Origin: Spirochaetaceae bacterium
GTDB lineage: Bacteria; Spirochaetota; Spirochaetia; DSM-27196; PWMO01
Length of the DNA: 7,960 nucleotides
Assembly (NCBI GenBank): GCA_003558175.1
Contig: PWMO01000412.1
Coordinates: 1 to 7,960 of the forward strand
Direction: 5' to 3'
Below are positions 1 to 6,985 of the stretch, piece after piece. Within the stretch, counting starts at the first letter, position 1, and each line of letters begins with the position of its first letter. Below the pieces are notes generated by a model that did no database searches, had not been told where the DNA came from, and was given only the letters and a program-made list of their open reading frames with translations. A program made the translations under genes and the position numbers.

Positions 1-1
1 A

Positions 2-2137
2 CTCCGCTGGAACGGAACCGACAACGGTGGCAACTGGGTCCCCGACGGCGTCTACCTGATCTCGGTCAGCGCCTGGGATTTCAGCGACAACCACGGCACG
101 TCTCCCTCGGTTCGGGTAGTCGTGGATAACACGCCGCCGTCAGCAACGGTGTCGGCTCCCTACCTGGTATTCGCGCCCACCGGGGACGGAAACCAGGACA
201 CGCTGGAGATACACCATGCAAACGCTACAACCGAAGACCTCTGGAGCGCCCGGATAATCGCTGAAGACGGTCGAGAGGTAGCCGGTTACGAGTGGAGCGG
301 CAAGCCCGAAACCGCTGTCTGGGACGGAACGACCACGGACGGCACTCCTGCTCCGGACGGACGGTACCGCTACATTCTCAGTGCTACCGACCGCGCCGGC
401 AACAGCTTCTCCACTGCACTTGATGATATCCTGCTCGACCGCCGCAGCTTCCCCGTCGGACTCACCGTTTCGCCGCTGGCATTCTCGCCCAATGACAACG
501 GTGTGAACGATACGGTTCGATTTGTCATTCGCGCCGATGCGCGGGACCAGATCGCCGATATCGCGCTGGCAGTGAGAAACGCCCGCGGCGCGGAAGTGCG
601 CACCTGGCGGCCCGAAGACCTGGCCACCGGAGTGGTGCAGTTTGACGGTCGCGACAACAGCGGCCGCAGACTACCCGAAGGAAACTACAGTGGCGAACTG
701 CGCGTAGTTTATCGCAATGGCTACAGCCCGGTGGTGAGCTCCGAGCGCTTCGAGCTCGACCTGACTCCGCCTCGGGCCACCGTTCGGGCCAACTGGACGG
801 TATTCTCGCCGGACGGAGACGGACGACGTGACACCGTGACCATTACGCAGCATTCGCGCGAGGAACACCCTTGGCGCGGTGCGATTACCGACGCGCGCGG
901 CACGGTAGTACGAGAGTTCCAGTGGGACGGTCAGCTGGCATCGGCCGTGTGGGACGGTCGTGACCGCCACGGCGAAATGGTTCCCGACGGCGCGTACCGA
1001 TACACGCTTAGCGCGCGCGATGCCGCCGGCAACAGTGCCTCGTTTTCCGTTTCGCGGATTGTGGTCGACACCCGACCGACACCGGTGGCGGTCACGCCGC
1101 GGCGTCTGGCGTTCAACCCCGCGGCTGCGGCGGAATACCGGGTCGTTGAGTTTGACCTGAAAGCCGAGGTGAGCGACGGCATTGCACACTGGGAGTTCAC
1201 GGTGGTGGATGAAGTCGGCACCGAGGTCATGCGGCATCAGCCGGCGGACCGTACCGCCATCACCGACACCATCGTCTGGGACGGAACATCGGCCGAAGGC
1301 GCAGCCCCGGAGGGAATGTACTTTGGCCGACTGGAGGTCGAGTACGAAAAGGGCAACCTCGCCACCGAGGTAACCGAATACCCGGTACGCCTCGACCGCT
1401 CGCCACCGGCAATCCGCGCAACCATGAGTCCGCTGCCGTTTCAGCCGGTGGATGACAATGTACGCAATACACTGCGAATCGCGGTCTCGGTCAACGATCC
1501 CAGCGGAGTACGTGACTGGTCGGCTGAGATCCTCGACCCCATGGGCAACACGTTCCGCCGCATCCCTTCGCGCAGCTTCCGCGGCGGGGTCTACCAGTGG
1601 GACGGTACCTCCGACAGCGGTGAGTGGGTTCAGTCGGCAAGCGACTATAAGCTGGTAGTGCACGCCGAAGACATGGTGGGAAACCGCGGCAGCGCCGAGT
1701 TTACCGTTCCGATCGATATCCTGGTAATGCGCGTCGGCGATCGGCTGCAGATTGTGATCTCGAGCATCTATTTCAAGCCGTTCACCGCCGACTACCGCGA
1801 CGTACCGGCCGAGACCCGTCGCACCAACCTGGCCACGCTGGACCGACTGGCGCAGATCCTCACCCGCTACCCCAACCACACCATCGAGCTGGAGGGCCAT
1901 GCGGTGCGCCTGTTGTGGAACCGGCCGACCTCAGTCTGGGAGAACGAAGAGAACCAGACGCTGCTTCCGCTGTCAACCGCTCGGGCGCGGGCGATCCGGG
2001 ATGCACTCATTCAGCGAGGAATCCCGGCCGCACGCATGACAACCATCGGAAAGGGCGGTTACGCGCCGGTGGTACCCCACGGCGACGAACTGAACCGCTG
2101 GAAAAACCGCCGCGTTGAGTTCTTTCTCTCGGAGTAG
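2..2137 (+). CDS. FlgD Ig-like repeat protein with C-terminal OmpA-like domain (5' partial)
   Basis: The frame is open to the left edge, so the true start lies upstream; the GTG at 122 sits inside a repeat and is not a credible start. The 711 visible residues hold the tail of one Ig-like module, then about five modules of 103-109 residues. Boundary Asp codons of the first five lie at 125, 437, 758, 1067 and 1394. Modules carry an F-(S/A)-P-x-(G/D)-D/N-G loop, a W-D-G turn, a P-D/E-G-x-Y strand and often an A-x-D-x-x-G-N strand, as in FlgD-type Ig-like domains. From about residue 580 an OmpA/MotB-like domain follows, with EGHA, LSTARARA, RGIPAARM and NRRVEFFL near the C-terminus. Such proteins are typically exported and act at the envelope. 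The Asp expected in the GHTD motif is Val here, so peptidoglycan binding is doubtful. No membrane segment is visible in this part. The family call is firm; the cellular role is unknown. Confidence 0.9.
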   Translation, partial: LRWNGTDNGGNWVPDGVYLISVSAWDFSDNHGTSPSVRVVVDNTPPSATVSAPYLVFAPTGDGNQDTLEIHHANATTEDLWSARIIAEDGREVAGYEWSGKPETAVWDGTTTDGTPAPDGRYRYILSATDRAGNSFSTALDDILLDRRSFPVGLTVSPLAFSPNDNGVNDTVRFVIRADARDQIADIALAVRNARGAEVRTWRPEDLATGVVQFDGRDNSGRRLPEGNYSGELRVVYRNGYSPVVSSERFELDLTPPRATVRANWTVFSPDGDGRRDTVTITQHSREEHPWRGAITDARGTVVREFQWDGQLASAVWDGRDRHGEMVPDGAYRYTLSARDAAGNSASFSVSRIVVDTRPTPVAVTPRRLAFNPAAAAEYRVVEFDLKAEVSDGIAHWEFTVVDEVGTEVMRHQPADRTAITDTIVWDGTSAEGAAPEGMYFGRLEVEYEKGNLATEVTEYPVRLDRSPPAIRATMSPLPFQPVDDNVRNTLRIAVSVNDPSGVRDWSAEILDPMGNTFRRIPSRSFRGGVYQWDGTSDSGEWVQSASDYKLVVHAEDMVGNRGSAEFTVPIDILVMRVGDRLQIVISSIYFKPFTADYRDVPAETRRTNLATLDRLAQILTRYPNHTIELEGHAVRLLWNRPTSVWENEENQTLLPLSTARARAIRDALIQRGIPAARMTTIGKGGYAPVVPHGDELNRWKNRRVEFFLSE

Positions 2138-2156
2138 TCTGACCGGTGTTTCGATG

Positions 2157-2171
2157 AGCTCCCACGGAGCT
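2157..2171 (+). other. Small hairpin downstream of the OmpA-like gene
   Basis: AGCTCC (2157-2162) and GGAGCT (2166-2171) form a perfect 6-bp stem with a CAC loop. It lies 20 bp after the stop codon and 4 bp before the larger terminator-like stem. It could be part of a compound termination or 3'-end protection structure. A short stem like this can also occur by chance in GC-rich sequence. Confidence 0.35.
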
Positions 2172-2175
2172 GACT

Positions 2176-2212
2176 CCACCTCCGGCCCGCGATCGGGCCG
2201 GAGGTGGTTCTA
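2176..2212 (+). terminator. Strong hairpin, probable intrinsic terminator
   Basis: A perfect 14-bp GC-rich stem (2176-2189 with 2194-2207) closes on a CGAT tetraloop and is followed by TTCTA. It starts 38 bp after the stop of the OmpA-like gene and ends before the cupin promoter, where a terminator is expected. The T-tract is weak (three T in the first four bases), so it may work by stem strength or mainly stabilise the 3' end. The symmetrical stem could also act on the other strand, but there is no gene there to terminate. Confidence 0.75.
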
Positions 2213-2260
2213 AAAGCAGCGGCCGTCCTGCCTCGCCCACTCGCCGACCTGAACGCGCGC

Positions 2261-2288
2261 TTGACCCGGGTCGCAATCCCCACATAAT
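2261..2288 (+). promoter_or_regulatory. Sigma70-type promoter of the cupin-peptidase operon
   Basis: TTGACC (2261-2266, 5 of 6 to consensus) and CATAAT (2283-2288, 5 of 6) are separated by 16 bp. The -10 box ends only 6 bp before the ATG at 2295, so transcription would start at or within a base or two of the start codon. The rest of 2138-2294 holds the two hairpins described separately and nothing else I can recognise. Promoter assignment is by eye. Confidence 0.65.
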
Positions 2289-2294
2289 GAAGGT

Positions 2295-2690
2295 ATGAAG
2301 ATCACATCGCTCAGTGACGTTCCCGTGTCGGCACCCCAGATGGAGGGGATGCAGGGGATACAGAAGCAGGTGCCGGTCGGCGTGGCCGACGGAACGCCAA
2401 CCATGTCGCTGCGGGTATTTACCGTCGAGCCGGGAGGGCACACACCCTACCACGCCCACCCGTGGGAGCACATCAACTACGTGCTGGAGGGTGCGGGGAT
2501 TGTGGTAGACGAGGCGGGGAATGAACACCCGATCAAGGCCGGAGACTACGCCCTCGTGCTTCCCAAAGAGAAGCATCAATTCCGCAATCCCGGCGGAGCT
2601 GAAGGCGGGGGTGCGGCATCAGGCGGAGCTGCGGCGGAGGGCGGTGCACCGTTGCGCTTCATCTGCCTGGTTCCCCGTGACAAGGAATAG
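2295..2690 (+). CDS. Single-domain Mn-type cupin, TM1459-like
   Basis: This 131-residue cytosolic cupin strongly resembles, from memory, Thermotoga maritima TM1459, a 114-residue Mn cupin. Shared stretches include RxFTVEPGG, HPWEH, FRN and the FxCLxP end. Cupin motif 1 gives ligands H53, H55 and H59 (HAHPWEH) with G66 and G68 following; motif 2 (GDYALVLPKEKHQFRN) gives H94. All four His of the metal site are thus present. TM1459 has been used for oxidative alkene cleavage, but its natural substrate is not settled, so no reaction is assigned. Oddly, a Gly/Ala/Glu-rich stretch at residues 100-119 is inserted between the last two strands and explains most of the extra length. The start is secure: an in-frame TGA at 2262-2264 lies upstream, with no start codon between. 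The peptidase gene begins 19 bp downstream, probably in the same operon. Confidence 0.92.
   Translation: MKITSLSDVPVSAPQMEGMQGIQKQVPVGVADGTPTMSLRVFTVEPGGHTPYHAHPWEHINYVLEGAGIVVDEAGNEHPIKAGDYALVLPKEKHQFRNPGGAEGGGAASGGAAAEGGAPLRFICLVPRDKE
2592..2651 (+). repeat. Imperfect 30-bp tandem repeat encoding the Gly-rich cupin insert
   Basis: The decamer GGCGGAGCTG occurs at 2592-2601 and again at 2622-2631, 30 bp (ten codons) apart, and the sequence after each copy is again GGC/GCG-rich with partial similarity. The two units encode GGAEGGGAAS and GGAAAEGGAP. This looks like an in-frame micro-duplication that expanded a surface loop of the cupin. Confidence 0.6.
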
Positions 2691-2694
2691 TCGG

Positions 2695-2701
2695 GTAAGG
2701 G
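2695..2701 (+). promoter_or_regulatory. Ribosome binding site of the peptidase gene
   Basis: GTAAGGG ends 8 bp before the GTG at 2710. It supports GTG as the start, which also places a signal peptide directly at the N-terminus. It contrasts with the genes at 2295 and 5876, which have no properly spaced Shine-Dalgarno sequence. Confidence 0.6.
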
Positions 2702-2709
2702 CGTAGTCG

Positions 2710-5700
2710 GTGGCGCGCGGTCTATTTCTCATTTGCGGCCTGCTCGCGCTGGCTGTGCCGATCGCTGCGCCGGCACCACCCGAGGCAGCCGCGCGTAACA
2801 ACTGGCTGCAGCACGAGACCGAACACTTTCAGATCATCTACACCGAACGGGACCGGCAAACAGCGGCGGAGGTTGCATCTCTCGCTCCGGGGGTTTTCGA
2901 GCGGGTCAGCCGCTTCCTGGACTACGCACCGCGCGAACGGATCCCGGTAGTCATCCACGGCAACACGGCTATCGCCAACGGATTCTACTCGCCCTACCCG
3001 CCGCGGATTAATCTCTTTGTCTCGAGCCCGTCCGGGCCGTGGCTTGGAGCTTCTACGCCGGACTGGATCGAGACGCTCTTCGTCCACGAGTTGATTCACT
3101 ACGTCCACCTGGCACGGCCGGTCGGGTTCTTCGGGAGCTTGTCACGGGTCTTTGGTCCGCTCGCCACCGCGGCAAGCGTGCCGTTCATGCCCGGCTGGTT
3201 TGTCGAGGGGATCGCAACGTACGGCGAGAGCGCTCTCGCTCCGGGCGGACGCGGCGAGAACCCGTTCTTCGAAATGCTCCACGTCGCGCCGGTGCTCGAA
3301 GACCGCATGTACGGCTATGACCAGGCGGGATACAGCTCCGACTCCGCGCCTGCGGGCCGCATCTACGCTGCAGGCTACCTCATTGTAGACTACTTGCTCG
3401 AAGAGCATGGAGAGGAAGCGTTCGTAGAGCTGAACCGGGCCTTCCAGCGCGCGCCGTTCTTTGGCATGCGGCGCGCAATCCGCCGCACGACCGGTACGCG
3501 CGCCGAGGATCTCTACGCAGAGATGGTTGCGTCGTTAGAGAAGCGTTACGCAGAGCGCACCGAGTCGGCCGATGCGGGTTCCGGCCACGCCCCGACGATC
3601 GTGCTCTCGCCCGCGGGACCCGGCAGCTGGACACTGCCCACCGCCACCGAGCGCGGGCTCGTTTTCTGGGGCCGTGGTCTCGACGCAGTCCCGGGACTCT
3701 ATCTCTGGTCGTGGGATGATGTGTGGGACGCGGAACGTACAGCGTCGGTCGTCGCGGCGCGCGACTCCGTACCCGCCGCTCCCCGGCTGCTCTCGGCAGC
3801 TGTTCCCCTTGACCAGTGGTCCTGGACGGTTGACCGTGCCGGTCGCCGGGCGGTCGTTGCGGTTCTCGAGCCGCAGCTTTCCGGCAAGTTCGGTGACGAG
3901 AGCAGCTCCGACCTCTACCTGCTCGATCTGGAGGCGCAACGGACGGGAGGGAAGGCCACCCGCCTCACGCGCGGCGCGCGGCTGTTCCATCCGGCACTCT
4001 CCCCGGACGGGTCGGACCTGGTAGCGGTACAACGGGCCGGGAGCTTCGCTCGGCTGGTTCGCATCGATACCACAACGGGCCTGCTCCAACCTCTCTACCA
4101 CCCCGGCCCGGCAACGCTGTTCACTCCCACCTTCTCTCCCGACGGAGAGATGATCGCGGTAGCCGAGAACCGCAGCGGGAGGCAGCACATCATCCTGCTT
4201 GATGCGCGCGACGGCAGCCTGCTCGCACGTTCCAGTGCGGTTGGGCTCCATTTTCCACGCTTCGTCGACACCGGGGAGGAACTGGAGCTCTGGTACGGCG
4301 GAGAAGTCGAACAGCGGCTTACACTGCTCCGCAGCCGGGTGGTCCGCCGGGCGGAACGGCAAGCGCTGCAACTGAGCCCGCCGGAGCTGGTTCTGCGTGA
4401 TCCGGTCGCCGCCTTTGCCGGGTTCCCTGTGCCGTCTCTGCGATCGGCCAATCAACCCGGCGGTGGCGGCAACGGTGGTGGTGGCGCCGGAAGCAGCGCC
4501 GAGGCAATCATCTACGCGAGCTACACCGCCGACGGCTACGCGGTCAAGCTTGCAGCCGGTGGCGGCAATAGCGGCAGTAGCGCCGACGCGTTGCACCCCG
4601 GCAACGACTCGCCGGGCGGCGCGCGAGCTGCGAAGGGCCCGCAGCGCGATCTCGCCTCTGATCGAGAGCCGGCGCCGGCATCAGGTGGGCTATCCGGTGA
4701 ACGACGCTACCGCGATCTGCCGCGCCCTATTCTCTGGCTGCCGCAGTTCATGCTGCGCGCCGGAACGGACGACGACGCCGAGCTGGACATCGGTGCGGTG
4801 CTGGTTGCGGCCAGCAATCTGGAGCGCCACGATGTACTGCTTTCCCTGACCTGCAACCCCTGGGCCGAGCAGCCAACGGCGCTGCTCAACTGGGGGTATA
4901 CTCCGCGCCACACCCGCTTTCAGCTGCGGGTCCAGCAGGACTACAGCAGACTCGACTCCAGCGAGCAGTACCAGCGTACTACGCTGACTGCCGGAGTCGA
5001 GCGGCCGCTGCTGCAACAGACCTACCCCGGGTTCACCCGCCGTCTGGACGCATCGTTCGATACAGAATACCGCAACACGATGGCCGCACCGGATGAACGC
5101 AGTTTTCTGGGAACGCTGCGCAGCCCGGACCGTGTATCGCTGGATGAACTGTCGCTGGCGCTGGCGCTCCGTGTGGCCAGCTCCGGCAGAGGCGCCATTC
5201 GCGACTTCTACGGGCCCGCAGGCCGCAGCCTCGCTGCGACCATTGAGTATCGACCGGCGCTGCTTGACGCCCCCGACCACCGGATTGAGACCACCACCGT
5301 TGCAGCAGTCGCGCTCAACGCTCCGGCCCCGCTGCGGCGGCTGCAATTTGTGCCCGCCGCGGCAGTGACCAGCAGCAGCGCCGGTGATGCACTCGACCGC
5401 CTCCCCTATCGTGGTGGCGGCTTTGCCGACCGGCGCACCGTGGGATCCGCGGCTGAAACGCTCGTTGCCGATTGGGGCTGGCTTGGCCGACTGGAACTGC
5501 GCCTGCCGCTTGGGGTGTATGACGCCGCGTGGCGCGGGCTTGCCTCCACCGGGGCGGGCATCTCGATCTACGCTGAACAGGGTGGCATGTTCGGCAACAA
5601 CGGCCCCAGCGCCACCGCTTCAACGGTGCTGGGAACCGAGCTCACTTCGTCGCTGTTCTTCAATATGATCGGGTTTCGTCTGACCGGCGGTGCGGCAGTC

Positions 5701-5766
5701 CGTGTCCCGCACCCCGGTAGCGTCACCGACCCCGGCTGGATGCTGTACGCCCGCGCCTCGATGTAG
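2710..5766 (+). CDS. Secreted gluzincin-like metallopeptidase with beta-propeller and predicted outer-membrane beta-barrel
   Basis: The 1018-residue product begins with a signal peptide: short MAR n-region, hydrophobic core at residues 4-20, likely cleavage near the PEAAA-R stretch at 25-29. Residues 30-290 form a peptidase-MA-like domain: HELIH at 126-130 gives two zinc-binding His and the catalytic Glu, and WFVEGIATYGES places E166 as probable third ligand. Residues 300-530 look like a TolB/PD40-type propeller, with HPALSPDGSDLVAV (427-440) and TPTFSPDGEMIAV (472-484). Two Gly/Ser-rich stretches (584-596, 617-626) flank a single blade-like IIYASYTADGYAV segment, followed by a disordered-looking linker to about 660. 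Residues 670-1018 show alternating amphipathic strands typical of an outer-membrane barrel; the chain ends YARASM, without the usual terminal aromatic residue. The likely place is the outer membrane with the protease domain exposed on one side; the substrate is unknown. It probably follows the cupin in one transcript. Confidence 0.85.
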   Translation: MARGLFLICGLLALAVPIAAPAPPEAAARNNWLQHETEHFQIIYTERDRQTAAEVASLAPGVFERVSRFLDYAPRERIPVVIHGNTAIANGFYSPYPPRINLFVSSPSGPWLGASTPDWIETLFVHELIHYVHLARPVGFFGSLSRVFGPLATAASVPFMPGWFVEGIATYGESALAPGGRGENPFFEMLHVAPVLEDRMYGYDQAGYSSDSAPAGRIYAAGYLIVDYLLEEHGEEAFVELNRAFQRAPFFGMRRAIRRTTGTRAEDLYAEMVASLEKRYAERTESADAGSGHAPTIVLSPAGPGSWTLPTATERGLVFWGRGLDAVPGLYLWSWDDVWDAERTASVVAARDSVPAAPRLLSAAVPLDQWSWTVDRAGRRAVVAVLEPQLSGKFGDESSSDLYLLDLEAQRTGGKATRLTRGARLFHPALSPDGSDLVAVQRAGSFARLVRIDTTTGLLQPLYHPGPATLFTPTFSPDGEMIAVAENRSGRQHIILLDARDGSLLARSSAVGLHFPRFVDTGEELELWYGGEVEQRLTLLRSRVVRRAERQALQLSPPELVLRDPVAAFAGFPVPSLRSANQPGGGGNGGGGAGSSAEAIIYASYTADGYAVKLAAGGGNSGSSADALHPGNDSPGGARAAKGPQRDLASDREPAPASGGLSGERRYRDLPRPILWLPQFMLRAGTDDDAELDIGAVLVAASNLERHDVLLSLTCNPWAEQPTALLNWGYTPRHTRFQLRVQQDYSRLDSSEQYQRTTLTAGVERPLLQQTYPGFTRRLDASFDTEYRNTMAAPDERSFLGTLRSPDRVSLDELSLALALRVASSGRGAIRDFYGPAGRSLAATIEYRPALLDAPDHRIETTTVAAVALNAPAPLRRLQFVPAAAVTSSSAGDALDRLPYRGGGFADRRTVGSAAETLVADWGWLGRLELRLPLGVYDAAWRGLASTGAGISIYAEQGGMFGNNGPSATASTVLGTELTSSLFFNMIGFRLTGGAAVRVPHPGSVTDPGWMLYARASM
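4459..4587 (+). repeat. Duplicated Gly/Ser-rich linker modules in the peptidase
   Basis: Two copies of a GGGN-(G-rich)-GSSA-(E/D)-A module occur at about 4459-4503 and 4558-4590, separated by codons for a blade-like beta-hairpin (IIYASYTADGYAVKLAA). GGTGGCGGCAA is shared at DNA level. They look like flexible linkers inserted around the last propeller blade, just before the barrel. Confidence 0.5.
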
Positions 5767-5796
5767 ACAGGGCTGTACGCCCGCGCCTCGATGTAG
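5742..5796 (+). repeat. Tandem duplication across the peptidase stop codon
   Basis: A 25-bp sequence starting GCTGTACGCC and ending CGATGTAG is present at 5742-5766 and, without a mismatch, at 5772-5796, giving a 30-bp period. It covers the last codons (LYARASM) and the TAG stop. Because the period is ten codons, the second copy keeps frame, so readthrough would add TGLYARASM and meet a second TAG. Perfect identity suggests a recent event. Confidence 0.9.
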
Positions 5797-5840
5797 CCGG
5801 AGCGGCGCGCTGGTGCCGCATCGGCCCCTCGAGGAATTAG

Positions 5841-5869
5841 TTGCGCGCCGGATACTTTGGCCATAGAAT
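5841..5869 (+). promoter_or_regulatory. Promoter-like sequence of the DHOD-like gene
   Basis: TAGAAT (5864-5869) is a good -10 box. TTGCGC (5841-5846), a weak -35 with only the TTG conserved, lies 17 bp upstream. The ATG at 5876 begins 7 bases after the -10 box, so a normally placed transcript would start at the start codon. The rest of the 109-bp gap holds the second copy of the 25-bp repeat and a weak GCGGC/GCCGC stem around 5803-5820, with no clear terminator. Confidence 0.55.
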
Positions 5870-5875
5870 CTCTGT

Positions 5876-6886
5876 ATGGCAACAGAAAAGCAGTCGGTAA
5901 GTATCGAGACGTCCTACATGGGGCTTCCCCTGTCCTCCCCCATTGTTGCATCCAGCTCCGGAATGACCGAAAACGTTGAGCAGCTCAAGCGGCTGCAGGA
6001 TGCGGGCGTCGGCGCAGTCGTGCTGAAGTCGCTCTTTGAAGAAGAGATCATTGCCGAGATGCAGCGGACGGAAAGACAGATGCAGCAGCCGGGATTCACC
6101 TTTCCCGAAATGGCGGATATGTATGACTACGTTGACACGGAGAACGGTGTGGCAAACTATCTGGACCTGATTCGGCGTGCCGGCGAGGCGGTTTCGGTTC
6201 CGGTGATTGCTTCAGTCAACTGCATTTCGGCGCAGAAATGGACCTATTTCGCGCGCGAAATTGAGCGGCAGGGCGTCGACGGCCTCGAGCTCAACGTCTT
6301 TCTGATGCCGTCGGACTTCAGCGCCGGAAACGCGGCGGCGTTCGAGCAGACCTATTTTGACATCATCGCCCAGGTTCTTGAACAGGTAAACATCCCGGTG
6401 GCGGTCAAGCTGAGCCACTATTTCACGCTGCTCGGCAGTACGCTCAAGCGCATCTCGGAAACCGGGATCAAGGGGATGGTACTGTTCAACCGCTTTTTCA
6501 GCCCGGACTACAACCTGTCGGACCTGACCATCGTCCCAACCAACGTGCTCAGTACTCCCGCGGAGCTGGCCCTCTCCCTGCGGTGGATTGCGATCATGCA
6601 CGGCAGGGTCGGATGCGACCTGGCGGCGTCTACCGGTGTGCATGACGGAGATGGAGTCATCAAGCAGCTGCTTGCCGGGGCAAACGCAGTGCAGGTTGCG
6701 TCGGCGCTCTATCAGGACGGGGTTGATGTCGTCGAAGCCATGAACGAGCGGCTTGCCGGGTGGATGGAGCACCATCGCTATGAACAAATCACCGACTTCC
6801 GCGGACTGCTCAGTCAGGGCAGGGTTGCCAACCCTGCGGCGTATGAGCGGGTTCAATTCGTTAAGAATTTCCGCGCCATGTTCTGA
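5876..6886 (+). CDS. Dihydroorotate dehydrogenase-like flavoprotein, probably not PyrD
   Basis: This 336-residue TIM-barrel protein belongs to the dihydroorotate dehydrogenase superfamily and probably binds FMN. Visible landmarks are the N-terminal strand (METSYMGLPLSSPIV-type, residues 11-25), K51 in VVLKS, ENGVAN (89-94) in place of the NSMGLPN substrate loop, LELN (137-140), VKL with K178, N205, and the FMN phosphate-binding ASTGVHDGDG plus GANAVQVASALYQDG (251-283). Aligning ELN with the ELNLSCPN motif of class 1 enzymes puts L143 at the catalytic Cys, and no Ser replaces it, so classical dihydroorotate oxidation is doubtful. Database entries for this type are usually called dihydroorotate dehydrogenase-like. 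The start is fixed by an in-frame TAG at 5864-5866; there is no Shine-Dalgarno sequence. No pyrimidine gene or electron-transfer partner is visible nearby. Family certain, reaction unknown. Confidence 0.88.
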   Translation: MATEKQSVSIETSYMGLPLSSPIVASSSGMTENVEQLKRLQDAGVGAVVLKSLFEEEIIAEMQRTERQMQQPGFTFPEMADMYDYVDTENGVANYLDLIRRAGEAVSVPVIASVNCISAQKWTYFAREIERQGVDGLELNVFLMPSDFSAGNAAAFEQTYFDIIAQVLEQVNIPVAVKLSHYFTLLGSTLKRISETGIKGMVLFNRFFSPDYNLSDLTIVPTNVLSTPAELALSLRWIAIMHGRVGCDLAASTGVHDGDGVIKQLLAGANAVQVASALYQDGVDVVEAMNERLAGWMEHHRYEQITDFRGLLSQGRVANPAAYERVQFVKNFRAMF

Positions 6887-6956
6887 TTCTGCTATGCGCC
6901 AGGCGGATTAATCCCTATATTGAGCGCACGGCTGGACAGGGCGTAAGCGGCACGCT

Positions 6957-6985
6957 TTGGCCGGAGAGATTTCAGAGCATAAAAT
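6957..6985 (+). promoter_or_regulatory. Promoter-like sequence of the SDR gene
   Basis: TTGGCC (6957-6962) and TAAAAT (6980-6985) are spaced 17 bp apart. The ATG at 6998 lies 12 bp after the -10 box, which predicts a leader of only about 5-6 bases. The 111-bp gap also holds a perfect 10-bp palindrome GGATTAATCC (6905-6914) and an AT-rich CTATATTG next to it, which might be an operator or chance; no clear terminator follows the upstream gene. Confidence 0.5.

Noticed and set aside
671..1900. 409-codon open frame on the minus strand opposite the Ig/OmpA gene
   Set aside because: The plus strand has clear domain repeats and OmpA motifs here; the antisense frame has no recognisable domain and reflects high GC content.
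2007..2579. 190-codon minus-strand open frame spanning the end of gene 1, the terminator and the cupin
   Set aside because: It crosses a strong hairpin and two genuine coding regions and has no recognisable domain.
2725..2740. Possible lipobox around the Cys in FLICG of the peptidase signal peptide
   Set aside because: The residues before Cys do not fit a lipobox and the Cys lies inside the hydrophobic core; a signal peptidase I site near residue 29 fits better.
3535..4596. 353-codon open frame on the minus strand opposite the peptidase gene
   Set aside because: Composition is Arg/Pro/Gly-rich without motifs, and the sense frame encodes the propeller.
5855..6962. Octamer CTTTGGCC upstream of both the DHOD-like gene (5855-5862) and the SDR gene (6955-6962)
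   Set aside because: It sits at different distances from the start codons and the -10 boxes, so a shared operator is not supported; likely chance.
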